Assembly: GCA_026982585.1 (NCBI GenBank)
Contig: JALSGW010000309.1
Location: 1 to 11,583, forward strand
Length of the DNA stretch: 11,583 nucleotides
Direction of reading: 5' to 3'
Source: Alphaproteobacteria bacterium
Lineage (GTDB): Bacteria > Pseudomonadota > Alphaproteobacteria > Geminicoccales > Geminicoccaceae
Numbering within the stretch: position 1 is the stretch's first letter; every line of letters starts with the position of its first letter. The translations under genes and the position numbers were made by a program. Below are positions 1 to 6,588 of this stretch, one piece after another. The notes under the pieces were generated by a model. That model was not told the DNA's origin and did no database searches. It was given only the letters and a program-made list of their open reading frames with translations.

Positions 1-1
1 G

Positions 2-835
2 GGCCGCCCCCTGCTGGCTCTGGACCGGGTCGGGATCGGCGCCTATGTGCGGCTTTTGGGCGGCGAGACCGCCCCCGATCCGAACGCGCTGGCCCGCCTG
101 CTGGTGGAGCGGGCGCAGGAGCCCAGAGCGGCGCCAAGGCCTGTCGCCGATCCGCATCGGCAGCTCGAGACCCCGCTTCCGGCGCTGCGCTGGATCGCGC
201 TCGCGGGCCCGGACGGGGTGGGTAAGACCACATTACTGACACGACTCGAGGCTCAGCTGCAGGCGCGCGGTGCGGCCACCCGGCGCCGCTGGAGCCGCTA
301 TCGGCACTATGTGTCCAAGCCCTTGCTGGGGCTTTTGCGGCTTCTTGGCTACAGCCGTCTCGTGGAGATCTCCGGGGTACGCCTGCGCCTGCGCCGGGTG
401 CATCGTCCGGCCGTGCTGGCGTGGACCTTCCTGGCGCTGCAGGTGCTCGACCTGCTGATCGAGATGCGACTTCGCTACCGGGCGCCCGGACGGCTGGTGC
501 TGCTCGACCGGTGTGTCCTCGATACGTTGGTGGATCTCGCGGTGGACAGCGGTCGGCATCGCTGGGTGGTGGAACGGCTCGGGCCGTGGCTTCTTCGCCG
601 CCTTCCGCGATCGGGACGGCTTGTGGTGGTGGAGCGGCGGGAAGAGCGCGTGCTGGGGACGCGCCCGGACGTGCGCGCGGATCCCGACCGGGCGCTTCGC
701 CGTGCGCTCTACCGCGAGATGGCGGCACGGTACGGGCTTTCGGTTCTGGCCAACGACGGGACCATCGAGACCGCGCTCGCACGGCTGTGGGAGCTTCTGG
801 GCGATGGCCATGATCTACGTGTTCTACAACAATGA
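2..835 (+). CDS. Thymidylate-kinase-like P-loop protein, 5' end outside window
   Basis: The frame is open from the first bases of the window, so the true start lies upstream and the GTG at 47 is only an internal codon. About 45 residues into the visible part comes a Walker A loop, GPDGVGKTT (bases 206-232), of the kind found in thymidylate kinases, where an acidic residue precedes the GxGK core. Further on, LLDRCVLDTLVDL resembles the DR(Y/H) substrate motif, with Cys in place of the aromatic residue. The C-terminal third is Arg-rich and may act as a lid. Homologues of this kind occur in polysaccharide gene clusters, where their substrate is unknown; they are not the housekeeping tmk. The visible N-terminal segment before the P-loop, ending in a Pro/Arg-rich linker, suggests another domain upstream. 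The 3' end overlaps the glycosyltransferase start by 32 bases, which suggests translational coupling. The family call is fairly secure; the function is not. Confidence 0.75.
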   Translation, partial: GRPLLALDRVGIGAYVRLLGGETAPDPNALARLLVERAQEPRAAPRPVADPHRQLETPLPALRWIALAGPDGVGKTTLLTRLEAQLQARGAATRRRWSRYRHYVSKPLLGLLRLLGYSRLVEISGVRLRLRRVHRPAVLAWTFLALQVLDLLIEMRLRYRAPGRLVLLDRCVLDTLVDLAVDSGRHRWVVERLGPWLLRRLPRSGRLVVVERREERVLGTRPDVRADPDRALRRALYREMAARYGLSVLANDGTIETALARLWELLGDGHDLRVLQQ

Positions 836-1916
836 CCCGCTCGCCCAGGACCAGGGCGGCGGGGCCGAGCATTTCCGCGCCCTGCTGCGCACCCTCTTGG
901 CCTCGGGTCTGCCCTTCCGGCTGGTGGCGGCCCGGCTGCAGCAGGAGAGGGAAGCGGGCCACGTCGAATACATCACCGACGGCACCGGCTTTCTGCGCTT
1001 CTGGGCGGCGACCTGGCTCTGGTTCTGGCGCAATCGGCGGCGGTTCGGAGAGCGCGACGTCTTCCACTTCCACCGCAACTATGCGGCCTGGCCCAAATAC
1101 CTCCTGCTGCCCCGCCGCGGCCGGGTGGTGATCACCTACCACAACGTCAGCGGACGGGTGCTCGCGGCCCGGCTCGGTCGCCTGGCGCCCCCCGTGCGGG
1201 CGGTGATGCGGTGGTTCGAGCGGCGCGCGGTGCGCCGGGCCGATGCGTTGATCTGCGTGAGCGGCCGCGATCGCGACGAGCTCGCACGACGGCTCGCCCC
1301 CGAGCCCTTCGCCCGCGCCCTGGTGATCCCGGCGAGTGTCGATGCCAAGGCCTTCCAGTGCCTGCCTCCGCCGGCCCCCGAACAGGCCTTCCGCATCCTG
1401 TTCCTGGGACGACTCAGCCACCAGAAGAACCCGATCCTGGCCATCGCCGTGCTCGAGGAGCTCCGGCGCCGCGGCCTTCCCTTCACCCTCACCCTGGTCG
1501 GCGACGGCGAACTTCAGCGCGCCCTCATCGCCCGTCTCGCCCGCAGTCCCGCCCGCGCCCACATCCGCTGGCTCGGTCGCGTACCCCACGACCGGGTGCC
1601 GGCGCTGTTGGCCGAACACGGGATCCTGCTCCTCACGAGCCGTTTCGAGGCCTCGCCGACGGTGGTCAAGGAGGCCCTGTGCGCGGGCCGTCCGGTGGTC
1701 ACCACCGATGTCGGCGACGTGCGGCTGTGGGTCGAGGAGGGGCGGAACGGATACATCTGCCCGATGGAGGCCGGGGCCTTGGCCGACGGCGTGTGCGCGG
1801 CAAGCCGCCTCGTGCGCGAGGGACGGGTGCGGCGATCCAACCGGGTGCTGGCCGGGGCGGAGGAGGAGGTGATGGGACGGGTGGTGGAACTCTACCGGCG
1901 CCTGCTCGCAGGCTAG
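804..1916 (+). CDS. GT4-type glycosyltransferase (GT-B fold)
   Basis: A 370-residue glycosyltransferase, probably moving a sugar from a nucleotide-sugar donor to a growing surface glycan at the cytoplasmic face of the membrane. The N-terminal half has a Gly-rich loop (QGGGAEHF) and an ITYHN segment typical of the acceptor-side Rossmann domain. The C-terminal half starts near FRILFLGRLSHQKNP and carries the donor-binding E-x7-E motif at Glu282 and Glu290, followed by CAGRPVVTTDVGD; this is the GT4 signature. The frame stays open upstream to 513, but that region codes for the kinase in another frame. ATG 804 is preferred because GGGAG lies about 10 bases upstream; ATG 810 is the alternative. 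The stop is 3 bases before the flippase start, so the two genes are one operon. Donor and acceptor cannot be named from sequence. Confidence 0.9.
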   Translation: MAMIYVFYNNDPLAQDQGGGAEHFRALLRTLLASGLPFRLVAARLQQEREAGHVEYITDGTGFLRFWAATWLWFWRNRRRFGERDVFHFHRNYAAWPKYLLLPRRGRVVITYHNVSGRVLAARLGRLAPPVRAVMRWFERRAVRRADALICVSGRDRDELARRLAPEPFARALVIPASVDAKAFQCLPPPAPEQAFRILFLGRLSHQKNPILAIAVLEELRRRGLPFTLTLVGDGELQRALIARLARSPARAHIRWLGRVPHDRVPALLAEHGILLLTSRFEASPTVVKEALCAGRPVVTTDVGDVRLWVEEGRNGYICPMEAGALADGVCAASRLVREGRVRRSNRVLAGAEEEVMGRVVELYRRLLAG

Positions 1917-1919
1917 CCC

Positions 1920-3152
1920 ATGATCACCGATCTGGTCGCCCGCCTGCGGCAGCTCGGGGTGCTGGCCGGATCGCGGGCGCTGGTGGCCGTCCTGGGAATG
2001 GCCGCGGCGGTGCTGCTCGCCCGCGCGCTCGGTCCCGAGGGGCTTGGACGCTGGGCGCTGATGATGGCCTGGCTCGCCTATCTGCTGCAGCTGTCGGAGC
2101 TGGGACTGCGGTCCGTGATGGTGAGCGAGGCGGCCCGCGCGCCGGAGCGCGCCCGCGCCTCCCTTCGACGCTACCTCGCCCTGCGGCTCCTGGCCTCGCT
2201 GGCCCTGGCCATCACAGCGCTGGGCATCGCCTGGGCGAGCGGCATCGGGACGGGCGCCTTGGCGCTGCTCCTGCTGCTGGTGCTGCCGGCCTTCGCGCTC
2301 CAGTTCGACTGGATCGCGCTCGCCCGCGGTCGGCTGGTCGCAGCCGGCCTGCTGTTGAACCTGCGACCGCTTGTGTGGGTCATATTCCTGGCGGCGGCGG
2401 CGCCGCTTGCCGTGGACCTCACAGCGCTCGCCTGGGGTTACGGGCTTGCCGCCTGGACGGCGGCGGTGGCCTCATGGCCGCTTGTCGCCCGGCTCGCATC
2501 AGGGCGCCGGGAGGCTCCCATGCCGTGCGGCGAACTGCTGCGGCGCGGGCTGCCCCTGTGTGCGGTGAACCTGACCAACGAGCTCCAGCAGCGGCTCGAC
2601 CTGGTGGTGCTGGGCTGGGCGGCGGGCGCGGCCTGGGCCGGACGCTATTATCTCGCATCGGCGCTTTTGGTGGCGGGGCTGTGGGTGGCGAACGCCGCCA
2701 ACCAGGGTGCGCTCGGCCGCTTCGCCCCTTATGCGGGCCGGCCCCGCACCCTCGCCCGGGAGCTCGTGCGGGAATTGGTTCTGGTGCTGGCGGTCGCCGG
2801 CGCCATCGCCGCAAGCGTGCTGTTGTTCGGCGAGCTGGTGCTGATCCGGCTGTTCGGGCCCGCTTTTGCGAGCGCAGCGCCGGTGCTCGCCGCGCTTCTG
2901 CCGTGGTTCGTGCTCCATCACGCGAGCGCGCTGCTCCAGGGCGCGCTGGCCGCGACCCGCCGGGAGCGCGAGGCTCTTTGGGGCAATCTGGTCATGCTGG
3001 GAGCGCTTGTCGCCGCTCTGCCCTTCGCCGCGCTCACGGGCGATCCTCTGGCCTTCGCCGCCGCCCGGGGTGCCGCCGAAGGGGCACGCCTGCTGTGGCT
3101 GTCCGCCCGCTTGTTCCGCTCGCGAAACCTCGAGCGCCTGCAATCCGCGTGA
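1920..3152 (+). CDS. Wzx-like oligosaccharide flippase / polysaccharide transporter
   Basis: A 410-residue, strongly hydrophobic integral membrane protein with about a dozen predicted membrane segments. The N-terminus (SRALVAVLGMAAAVLLARAL followed by GPEGLGRWAL) matches the start of the polysaccharide transporter (PST) branch of the MOP superfamily, to which Wzx/RfbX flippases belong. A second repeat-like segment begins near LLRRGLPLCAVNLTNELQQRLDLVVLG, where the flippase half-repeat usually restarts. Such proteins flip lipid-linked oligosaccharide across the inner membrane, and the glycosyltransferase just upstream, 3 bases away, fits that role. The ATG at 1920 has only a weak ribosome site, as expected for a coupled gene. 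It is the last gene of the polysaccharide block. Whether the product is O-antigen, capsule or exopolysaccharide cannot be seen. Confidence 0.85.
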   Translation: MITDLVARLRQLGVLAGSRALVAVLGMAAAVLLARALGPEGLGRWALMMAWLAYLLQLSELGLRSVMVSEAARAPERARASLRRYLALRLLASLALAITALGIAWASGIGTGALALLLLLVLPAFALQFDWIALARGRLVAAGLLLNLRPLVWVIFLAAAAPLAVDLTALAWGYGLAAWTAAVASWPLVARLASGRREAPMPCGELLRRGLPLCAVNLTNELQQRLDLVVLGWAAGAAWAGRYYLASALLVAGLWVANAANQGALGRFAPYAGRPRTLARELVRELVLVLAVAGAIAASVLLFGELVLIRLFGPAFASAAPVLAALLPWFVLHHASALLQGALAATRREREALWGNLVMLGALVAALPFAALTGDPLAFAAARGAAEGARLLWLSARLFRSRNLERLQSA

Positions 3153-3153
3153 T

Positions 3154-3189
3154 CGGGGACGGATGCCCCCGGCCCGAGACCATGGTCTC
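3154..3189 (+). terminator. Possible terminator: short hairpin plus 14-bp palindrome
   Basis: Directly after the flippase stop there is a short stem, CGGGG (3154-3158) and CCCCG (3167-3171), with an 8-base loop. Five bases later comes a perfect 14-base palindrome, GAGACCATGGTCTC (3176-3189). No T-run follows, so this is not a classical intrinsic terminator. The palindrome could instead be a protein-binding site in front of the next operon. Confidence 0.3.
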
Positions 3190-3211
3190 CTGCGTCAAAC
3201 TGTCCTATATG
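3183..3211 (+). promoter_or_regulatory. Weak candidate promoter for the regB operon
   Basis: The least GC-rich stretch of the 248-base gap has TATATG (3206-3211) as a possible -10 element, 17 bases after TGGTCT (3183-3188), a poor -35. The -35 overlaps the 14-bp palindrome at 3176-3189, so a factor bound there could affect transcription. The match is weak. The rest of the gap, about 3212-3400, holds only G-rich direct repeats and a possible RegA box. Confidence 0.22.
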
Positions 3212-3342
3212 CTGGTTGCGGGCGGACGGGGTGAGGGACGGCGTGGAGGCTCCTGGACCAGGCGGCGCGGGGTGCATGGCACGGCGTTTCGGCCCGGAGA
3301 ACGCGGCCGGATCCGGGTATCGCGCCGGTGGGGGAGCGGGCT

Positions 3343-3361
3343 GCGGCACGGGCGCTGTCGC
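3343..3361 (+). promoter_or_regulatory. Candidate RegA/PrrA binding site upstream of regB
   Basis: GCGGC (3343-3347), nine bases, then GTCGC (3357-3361) fits the imperfect inverted GCGNC...GNCGC half-sites with variable spacing described for RegA/PrrA. It ends 39 bases before the regB GTG, so autoregulation is conceivable. In DNA this GC-rich such a match is expected fairly often by chance. Confidence 0.25.
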
Positions 3362-3400
3362 CTGTAGCGGTTCCGGGCTTCGTGCGCACGGGGGAGCGGG

Positions 3401-4801
3401 GTGAGGGGCGGCTTGATCAGCCTGCGCACCCGCCTGCGGCCGCGCCTGCCGCGGCCACGGCAGCTGTTCGAGCGCCTCGCGGAGGTGCTGGCGGATCAGC
3501 AGACGCCGCGGGATCTCACCGACCACGGCCGGGTCGGCCACTACACCCTCGCCATCACCCGCTGGGTGGCGGTGGTGGGCCAGCTTTTCACCATCCTGTT
3601 CGTCCACTTTTCGCTCGGCATCGCCTTGCCGCTCGCCTGGCTGCTGCCGGCGGTGGCGGCGAGCGCGTTGGTGAACGTGGTGCTCGCCCTGTCGCTGGGC
3701 TGGTCGGCCCGGCTATCGGAGCCGGCGGCGGCGGCCCTGTTCATCTTCGATCTGCTCCAGCTCGGCTGGCTTCTCTGGTTCACGGGCGGCATCCACAACC
3801 CCTTCAGCCTGCTCCTGGTGGTGCCGGTGGCGCTGGCCGCCGGCCTGTTGGGACGCTTCTGGACCGTGGTGGTGACCCTGTTGGGCCTGCTGGTGGCCAC
3901 CTCGCTCGCCTTCCCCGCGGGTGGCCTGCCCTGGTATGAGGGCGAGCTGCGACTGCCGGGCCTGTATCTCGTGGCGAGCTGGACCGGGCTTGGCATCGCG
4001 ATGGTGTTGCTCGCGGGTTATGCCTGGCAGTTCGCCGAGGAGGCCCGGCAGCGGGCGGCGGCGTTGGCGGCCACCGAGGTGGAGCTGTTGCGCGAGCAGC
4101 AGCTCTCGGCGCTGGGCGGCCAGGCGGCCGCCGCCGCCCATATGCTGGGAAGCCCGCTTGCCACCATCAACGTGGTGGCGAAGGAGCTCGTTCGCGGCCT
4201 GTCCCCGGACCATCCCCTCTATGAGGATGCCCGCGAGATCCTGAGCCAGGTGGAACGCTGTCGGGACATTCTCGCAAGTCTCGGCCGCACCGGCGCCGAC
4301 ACCACCTTCGGGCGCTTCACCCGCCGCCCCTTGTCGGCTGTGCTGCGCGAGATCGCCGAGGAGTGCCAGCGGGAGGGCATCGAGGTGGAGGTGCGGGTGC
4401 GCCGGCTCGATGCGACCCCCGAGCCCGAGGTGTCGCTGGTACCGGAACTCCGCCATGCGCTGGCCAATCTCATCGACAACGCCTTTTCGTTCGCACGCAC
4501 TCGAGTGGAGATCGAACTCGCCCTGGCCGCCGATGCGATCCAGGTGACCATCGACGACGACGGGCCGGGTTTTCCGCCCGAGGTGTTGGACTGGCTGGGC
4601 GAGCCCTATGTGTCCACCCGTCGCCATCAGGGGGGATTGGGGCTCGGCGTGTTCATCGCAAGGACCCTGTTGGCCCGCACCGGCTGCCGTCTCACCTTCG
4701 TCAATCGCAAGGACGGGGCGCGGGTGGTTCTCACCTGGCCCGGGGATACCCTGCAGCGAGCGCTCGAGGAGAAGGACCATGAACAATCCGCAGACGCCTG
4801 A
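3401..4801 (+). CDS. regB: Redox sensor histidine kinase RegB/PrrB/ActS
   Basis: An inner-membrane sensor kinase of 466 residues that passes redox or respiratory state to RegA-type regulators. The N-terminal half is a multi-span membrane domain (about residues 48-215) containing the family's ubiquinone-site motif GGxxNPF, here GGIHNPF at 129-135. The phosphoacceptor H-box is AAHMLGSPLATI, with His247. The conserved cysteine, in VERCRDIL, is Cys287, exactly 40 residues after the histidine, the same spacing as His225 and Cys265 of Rhodobacter capsulatus RegB. The ATPase domain has an N-box (Asn356, Asn360), a G1 box DDDGPGFP (Gly388, Gly390) and a G2 box GGLGLG (411-416), so all catalytic parts are present. 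The start is GTG 3401 or TTG 3413; the latter has GAGG 6 bases upstream, so the first four residues are uncertain. The 3' end overlaps the next gene by 23 bases. No senC/prrC gene, often linked to this system, is present. Confidence 0.93.
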   Translation: MRGGLISLRTRLRPRLPRPRQLFERLAEVLADQQTPRDLTDHGRVGHYTLAITRWVAVVGQLFTILFVHFSLGIALPLAWLLPAVAASALVNVVLALSLGWSARLSEPAAAALFIFDLLQLGWLLWFTGGIHNPFSLLLVVPVALAAGLLGRFWTVVVTLLGLLVATSLAFPAGGLPWYEGELRLPGLYLVASWTGLGIAMVLLAGYAWQFAEEARQRAAALAATEVELLREQQLSALGGQAAAAAHMLGSPLATINVVAKELVRGLSPDHPLYEDAREILSQVERCRDILASLGRTGADTTFGRFTRRPLSAVLREIAEECQREGIEVEVRVRRLDATPEPEVSLVPELRHALANLIDNAFSFARTRVEIELALAADAIQVTIDDDGPGFPPEVLDWLGEPYVSTRRHQGGLGLGVFIARTLLARTGCRLTFVNRKDGARVVLTWPGDTLQRALEEKDHEQSADA

Positions 4802-5372
4802 CGTGCGCCGGGTGGCCGCCGCCCTCGGTCTCGGTTCGGGCAAGGAACCGCCCAATCTGCTGCTCATCGACGACGATGCGCCGCTGCGCCGGACCCTCGA
4901 GCGGGCCCTCACCCGGCGCGGCTTTCGGGTGCATGCGGTGGGCAGCCTCAGGGAAGCGCTGGCGCAGGCCTATGCGGTGAAGCCGGAATTCGCCGTCGTC
5001 GATCTCAGGCTCGAGGACGGGAGCGGGCTCGAGCTGGTCAAGAAGCTGCGCGAGATCCAGCCCAAGATGCGCATCGTCATCCTCACCGGCTACGGCAACA
5101 TCGCCACCGCGGTGGCGGCGGTGAAGGCCGGGGCGGTGGACTATCTGGCCAAGCCCGCCGACGCGGATGCGGTGGTGAACGCCCTGCTCAACACCGGCAA
5201 CAGCCTGCCGCCTCCGCCGCCCAACCCCATGTCGGCGGACCGGGTGCGCTGGGAGCACATCCAGCGGGTGTTCGAACAATGCGGCCGCAACGTCTCCGAG
5301 ACCGCCCGCCGGCTCAACATGCACCGCCGCACGCTCCAGCGCATCCTCAACAAGCGCGCACCCAGGGAGTGA
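4779..5372 (+). CDS. regA: RegA/PrrA/ActR response regulator, first copy
   Basis: A 197-residue cytoplasmic transcription regulator, the expected partner of RegB. The receiver domain (about residues 26-137) has the acidic pocket Asp31-Asp33, phosphoacceptor Asp75 in FAVVDLRLEDG, Thr103 in LTGY and Lys125 in LAKP. A polyproline linker (PPPPPNP, 144-150), characteristic of RegA, leads into a Fis-type helix-turn-helix at 151-195 (ETARRLNMHRRTLQRIL). The frame is open upstream to 4608, but that part overlaps the kinase ATPase domain; ATG 4779 follows a strong GAGGAGAAGG ribosome site and gives the normal length plus a short N-terminal extension. Overlap with regB suggests translational coupling. 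The next gene is a paralogue with a nearly identical DNA-binding domain. Confidence 0.94.
   Translation: MNNPQTPDVRRVAAALGLGSGKEPPNLLLIDDDAPLRRTLERALTRRGFRVHAVGSLREALAQAYAVKPEFAVVDLRLEDGSGLELVKKLREIQPKMRIVILTGYGNIATAVAAVKAGAVDYLAKPADADAVVNALLNTGNSLPPPPPNPMSADRVRWEHIQRVFEQCGRNVSETARRLNMHRRTLQRILNKRAPRE
5225..5362 (+). repeat. Direct repeat copy 1: DNA-binding domain of first regA
   Basis: These 138 bases match 5795-5932 at 135 positions, at a constant offset of 570 bases. The mismatches are at 5279, 5348 and 5350. One run of 68 bases (5280-5347) is identical, including all third codon positions. Identity stops sharply at both ends of the domain. Confidence 0.97.
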
Positions 5373-5384
5373 GGAGAGCAATCC

Positions 5385-5942
5385 ATGGCCTCCCCCTTAA
5401 GGCCTCCCACAGCCCGCCCCGGCCCGTTGTTGTTCGTGGACGACGAGGCGGCGGTGCGGCGCTCGCTCGCCAAGCTCCTCGAACGGCGCGGATTCGAGGT
5501 GCGCACCGCGGGCTGCCTGCGGGAAGCCTATGAGGCCATCGCCGACTTCACTCCGCGCTTTGCGGTGGTCGACCTCAATCTCGCCGACGGATACGGCATG
5601 GAGCTCGTCAAGGGTCTCAAGGAAGCCTGCCCGGACATCCGGATCGTGGTGCTCACCGGCTACGACAGCATCGCCTCCTCGGTGGTGGCGATGAAGGCGG
5701 GTGCCTGGGGCTATCTCGCCAAGCCGGTGTCGGTGGACCGGCTCGAGGAGGCGTTATTGGGCGATCCCGCCCATCTCGCGGAGGTGGAGGTGCGCCCCAT
5801 GTCGGCGGACCGGGTGCGCTGGGAGCACATCCAGCGGGTGTTCGAACAGTGCGGCCGCAACGTCTCCGAGACCGCCCGCCGGCTCAACATGCACCGCCGC
5901 ACGCTCCAGCGCATCCTGAGCAAGCGCGCACCGCGGCCGTGA
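5385..5942 (+). CDS. Second RegA-family response regulator (tandem paralogue)
   Basis: A 185-residue response regulator starting 12 bases after the first regA stop, with a good GGAG ribosome site 8 bases before the ATG. The receiver is intact: Asp19-Asp20-Glu21, phosphoacceptor Asp63 in FAVVDLNLADG, Thr91 in LTGY and Lys113 in LAKP. By hand count it shares about 61 of 112 receiver residues with the first copy. Its Fis-type helix-turn-helix (139-183) differs from the other copy at only one residue (Ser179 against Asn191). The polyproline linker is missing; that segment reads GDPAHLAEVEVRP. The protein should therefore recognise the same DNA but may respond to a different kinase, or to RegB with different strength. 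All phosphorylation residues are present, so it does not look like a decayed copy. It could also be a competitor or heterodimer partner of RegA. The gene ends tail to tail with pyrE. Confidence 0.93.
   Translation: MASPLRPPTARPGPLLFVDDEAAVRRSLAKLLERRGFEVRTAGCLREAYEAIADFTPRFAVVDLNLADGYGMELVKGLKEACPDIRIVVLTGYDSIASSVVAMKAGAWGYLAKPVSVDRLEEALLGDPAHLAEVEVRPMSADRVRWEHIQRVFEQCGRNVSETARRLNMHRRTLQRILSKRAPRP
5795..5932 (+). repeat. Direct repeat copy 2: DNA-binding domain of second regA
   Basis: Second copy of the 138-base near-identical segment (partner 5225-5362). It covers the helix-turn-helix and stops where the two linkers and C-terminal tails diverge. Confidence 0.97.
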
Positions 5943-5970
5943 TGTGCGGCCCGATTGCGCCCGACCGGAG

Positions 5971-6588
5971 TCAAGCGAGACCGCGCGATCCCGGTTTCTC
6001 AGGCGGGATCGCGGCCAGCTCGGGCGGCAGCGCCTCGGGCTCGTAGGTGGGCAGATCCAGCTCGATGAGCGCCACCAGCGGCACGCCCACCTCGGCCCGG
6101 CCGCCGCTTCGATCCACGAGGCACACCGCACCCACCGGACGTCCGCCCGCCTCCCGCACGCAGGCGATGCACTCCCGCGTGGAAAGGCCGGTGGTCACCA
6201 CATCCTCCGCGATCACCACCGGTGCCCCAGACGGGATGGTGAAGCCGCGGCGCAGCTGGAAACGCCCCTCCACCCGCTCCGCGAACAGGAAGGGAAGACC
6301 CAACTGGCGGGCCAGCTCGTAGCCGAAGATGATCCCGCCCAGGGCGGGGGCCGCCACCAGCGCGGCGCCGAAGCGGCGCGCCGGCTCCACCAGCGGAGCC
6401 ACCAACCGCTCGGCCCGCCCGGGGTCCATCAGCACCCGGGCGCACTGCAGATAGACCGGGCTATGACGCCCCGAACTCAGGATGAAGTGCCCGTGCAGCA
6501 GCGCTCCGCTGTCGCGGAACTCGCGCAGCACCTCCTCCCGTTCCTCGGCGGTGCGCACGACCGGCTCAGGCAACGACCCGCTCCACAT
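5971..6588 (-). CDS. pyrE: Orotate phosphoribosyltransferase
   Basis: A 205-residue enzyme that joins orotate and PRPP to give orotidine 5'-phosphate in pyrimidine synthesis. The PRPP-binding loop is VVIAEDVVTTGLST, and the N-terminal part carries LSSGRHSPVYLQCARVLMDP, close to the alphaproteobacterial form of the enzyme. The end at 5588-5973 is not truncated: the last residues are a short Pro/Glu/Lys tail. The start is uncertain. ATG 6588 overlaps the rsh end by 23 bases but lacks a ribosome site; TTG 6573 has GGAGCGGG at a good distance; GTG 6558 would avoid the overlap. The enzyme core is the same in each case. It is the last gene of the rpoZ-rsh-pyrE run and converges on the second regA with a 28-base gap. 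Confidence 0.93.
   Translation of the reverse strand: MWSGSLPEPVVRTAEEREEVLREFRDSGALLHGHFILSSGRHSPVYLQCARVLMDPGRAERLVAPLVEPARRFGAALVAAPALGGIIFGYELARQLGLPFLFAERVEGRFQLRRGFTIPSGAPVVIAEDVVTTGLSTRECIACVREAGGRPVGAVCLVDRSGGRAEVGVPLVALIELDLPTYEPEALPPELAAIPPEKPGSRGLA
5984..6013. terminator. Perfect 10-bp inverted repeat between convergent genes
   Basis: CGCGATCCCG (5984-5993) and CGGGATCGCG (6004-6013) are perfect inverted copies with a 10-base loop. The repeat lies inside the last codons of pyrE and 41 bases beyond the second regA stop. It could end transcription from the + side or protect the 3' end of either message. There is no T-run on either strand, so intrinsic termination is not assured. Confidence 0.4.

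Noticed and set aside
513..803. Upstream extension of the glycosyltransferase to ATG 513
   Set aside because: The added residues lie wholly inside the kinase gene in another frame and precede the normal family N-terminus; ATG 804 has a better ribosome site.
1211..3367. A 718-codon + strand frame across the glycosyltransferase, flippase and leader
   Set aside because: It overlaps two well-supported genes in another frame and is very rich in Arg, Ala, Gly and Pro, as expected for a shadow frame.
3216..3404. A 62-codon upstream frame from TTG 3216 whose stop overlaps the regB GTG
   Set aside because: The overlap looks like coupling, but the peptide is low-complexity Gly/Ala/Arg, the start is TTG, and no good ribosome site precedes it.
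4608..4778. Upstream extension of the first regA to 4608
   Set aside because: It overlaps the G2 box and end of the RegB ATPase domain; ATG 4779 has a strong ribosome site and gives the usual RegA length.
3713..4912. A 399-codon - strand frame opposite regB
   Set aside because: It is antisense to the kinase, with a biased His/Gln/Gly/Arg composition; the kinase motifs on the + strand are decisive.
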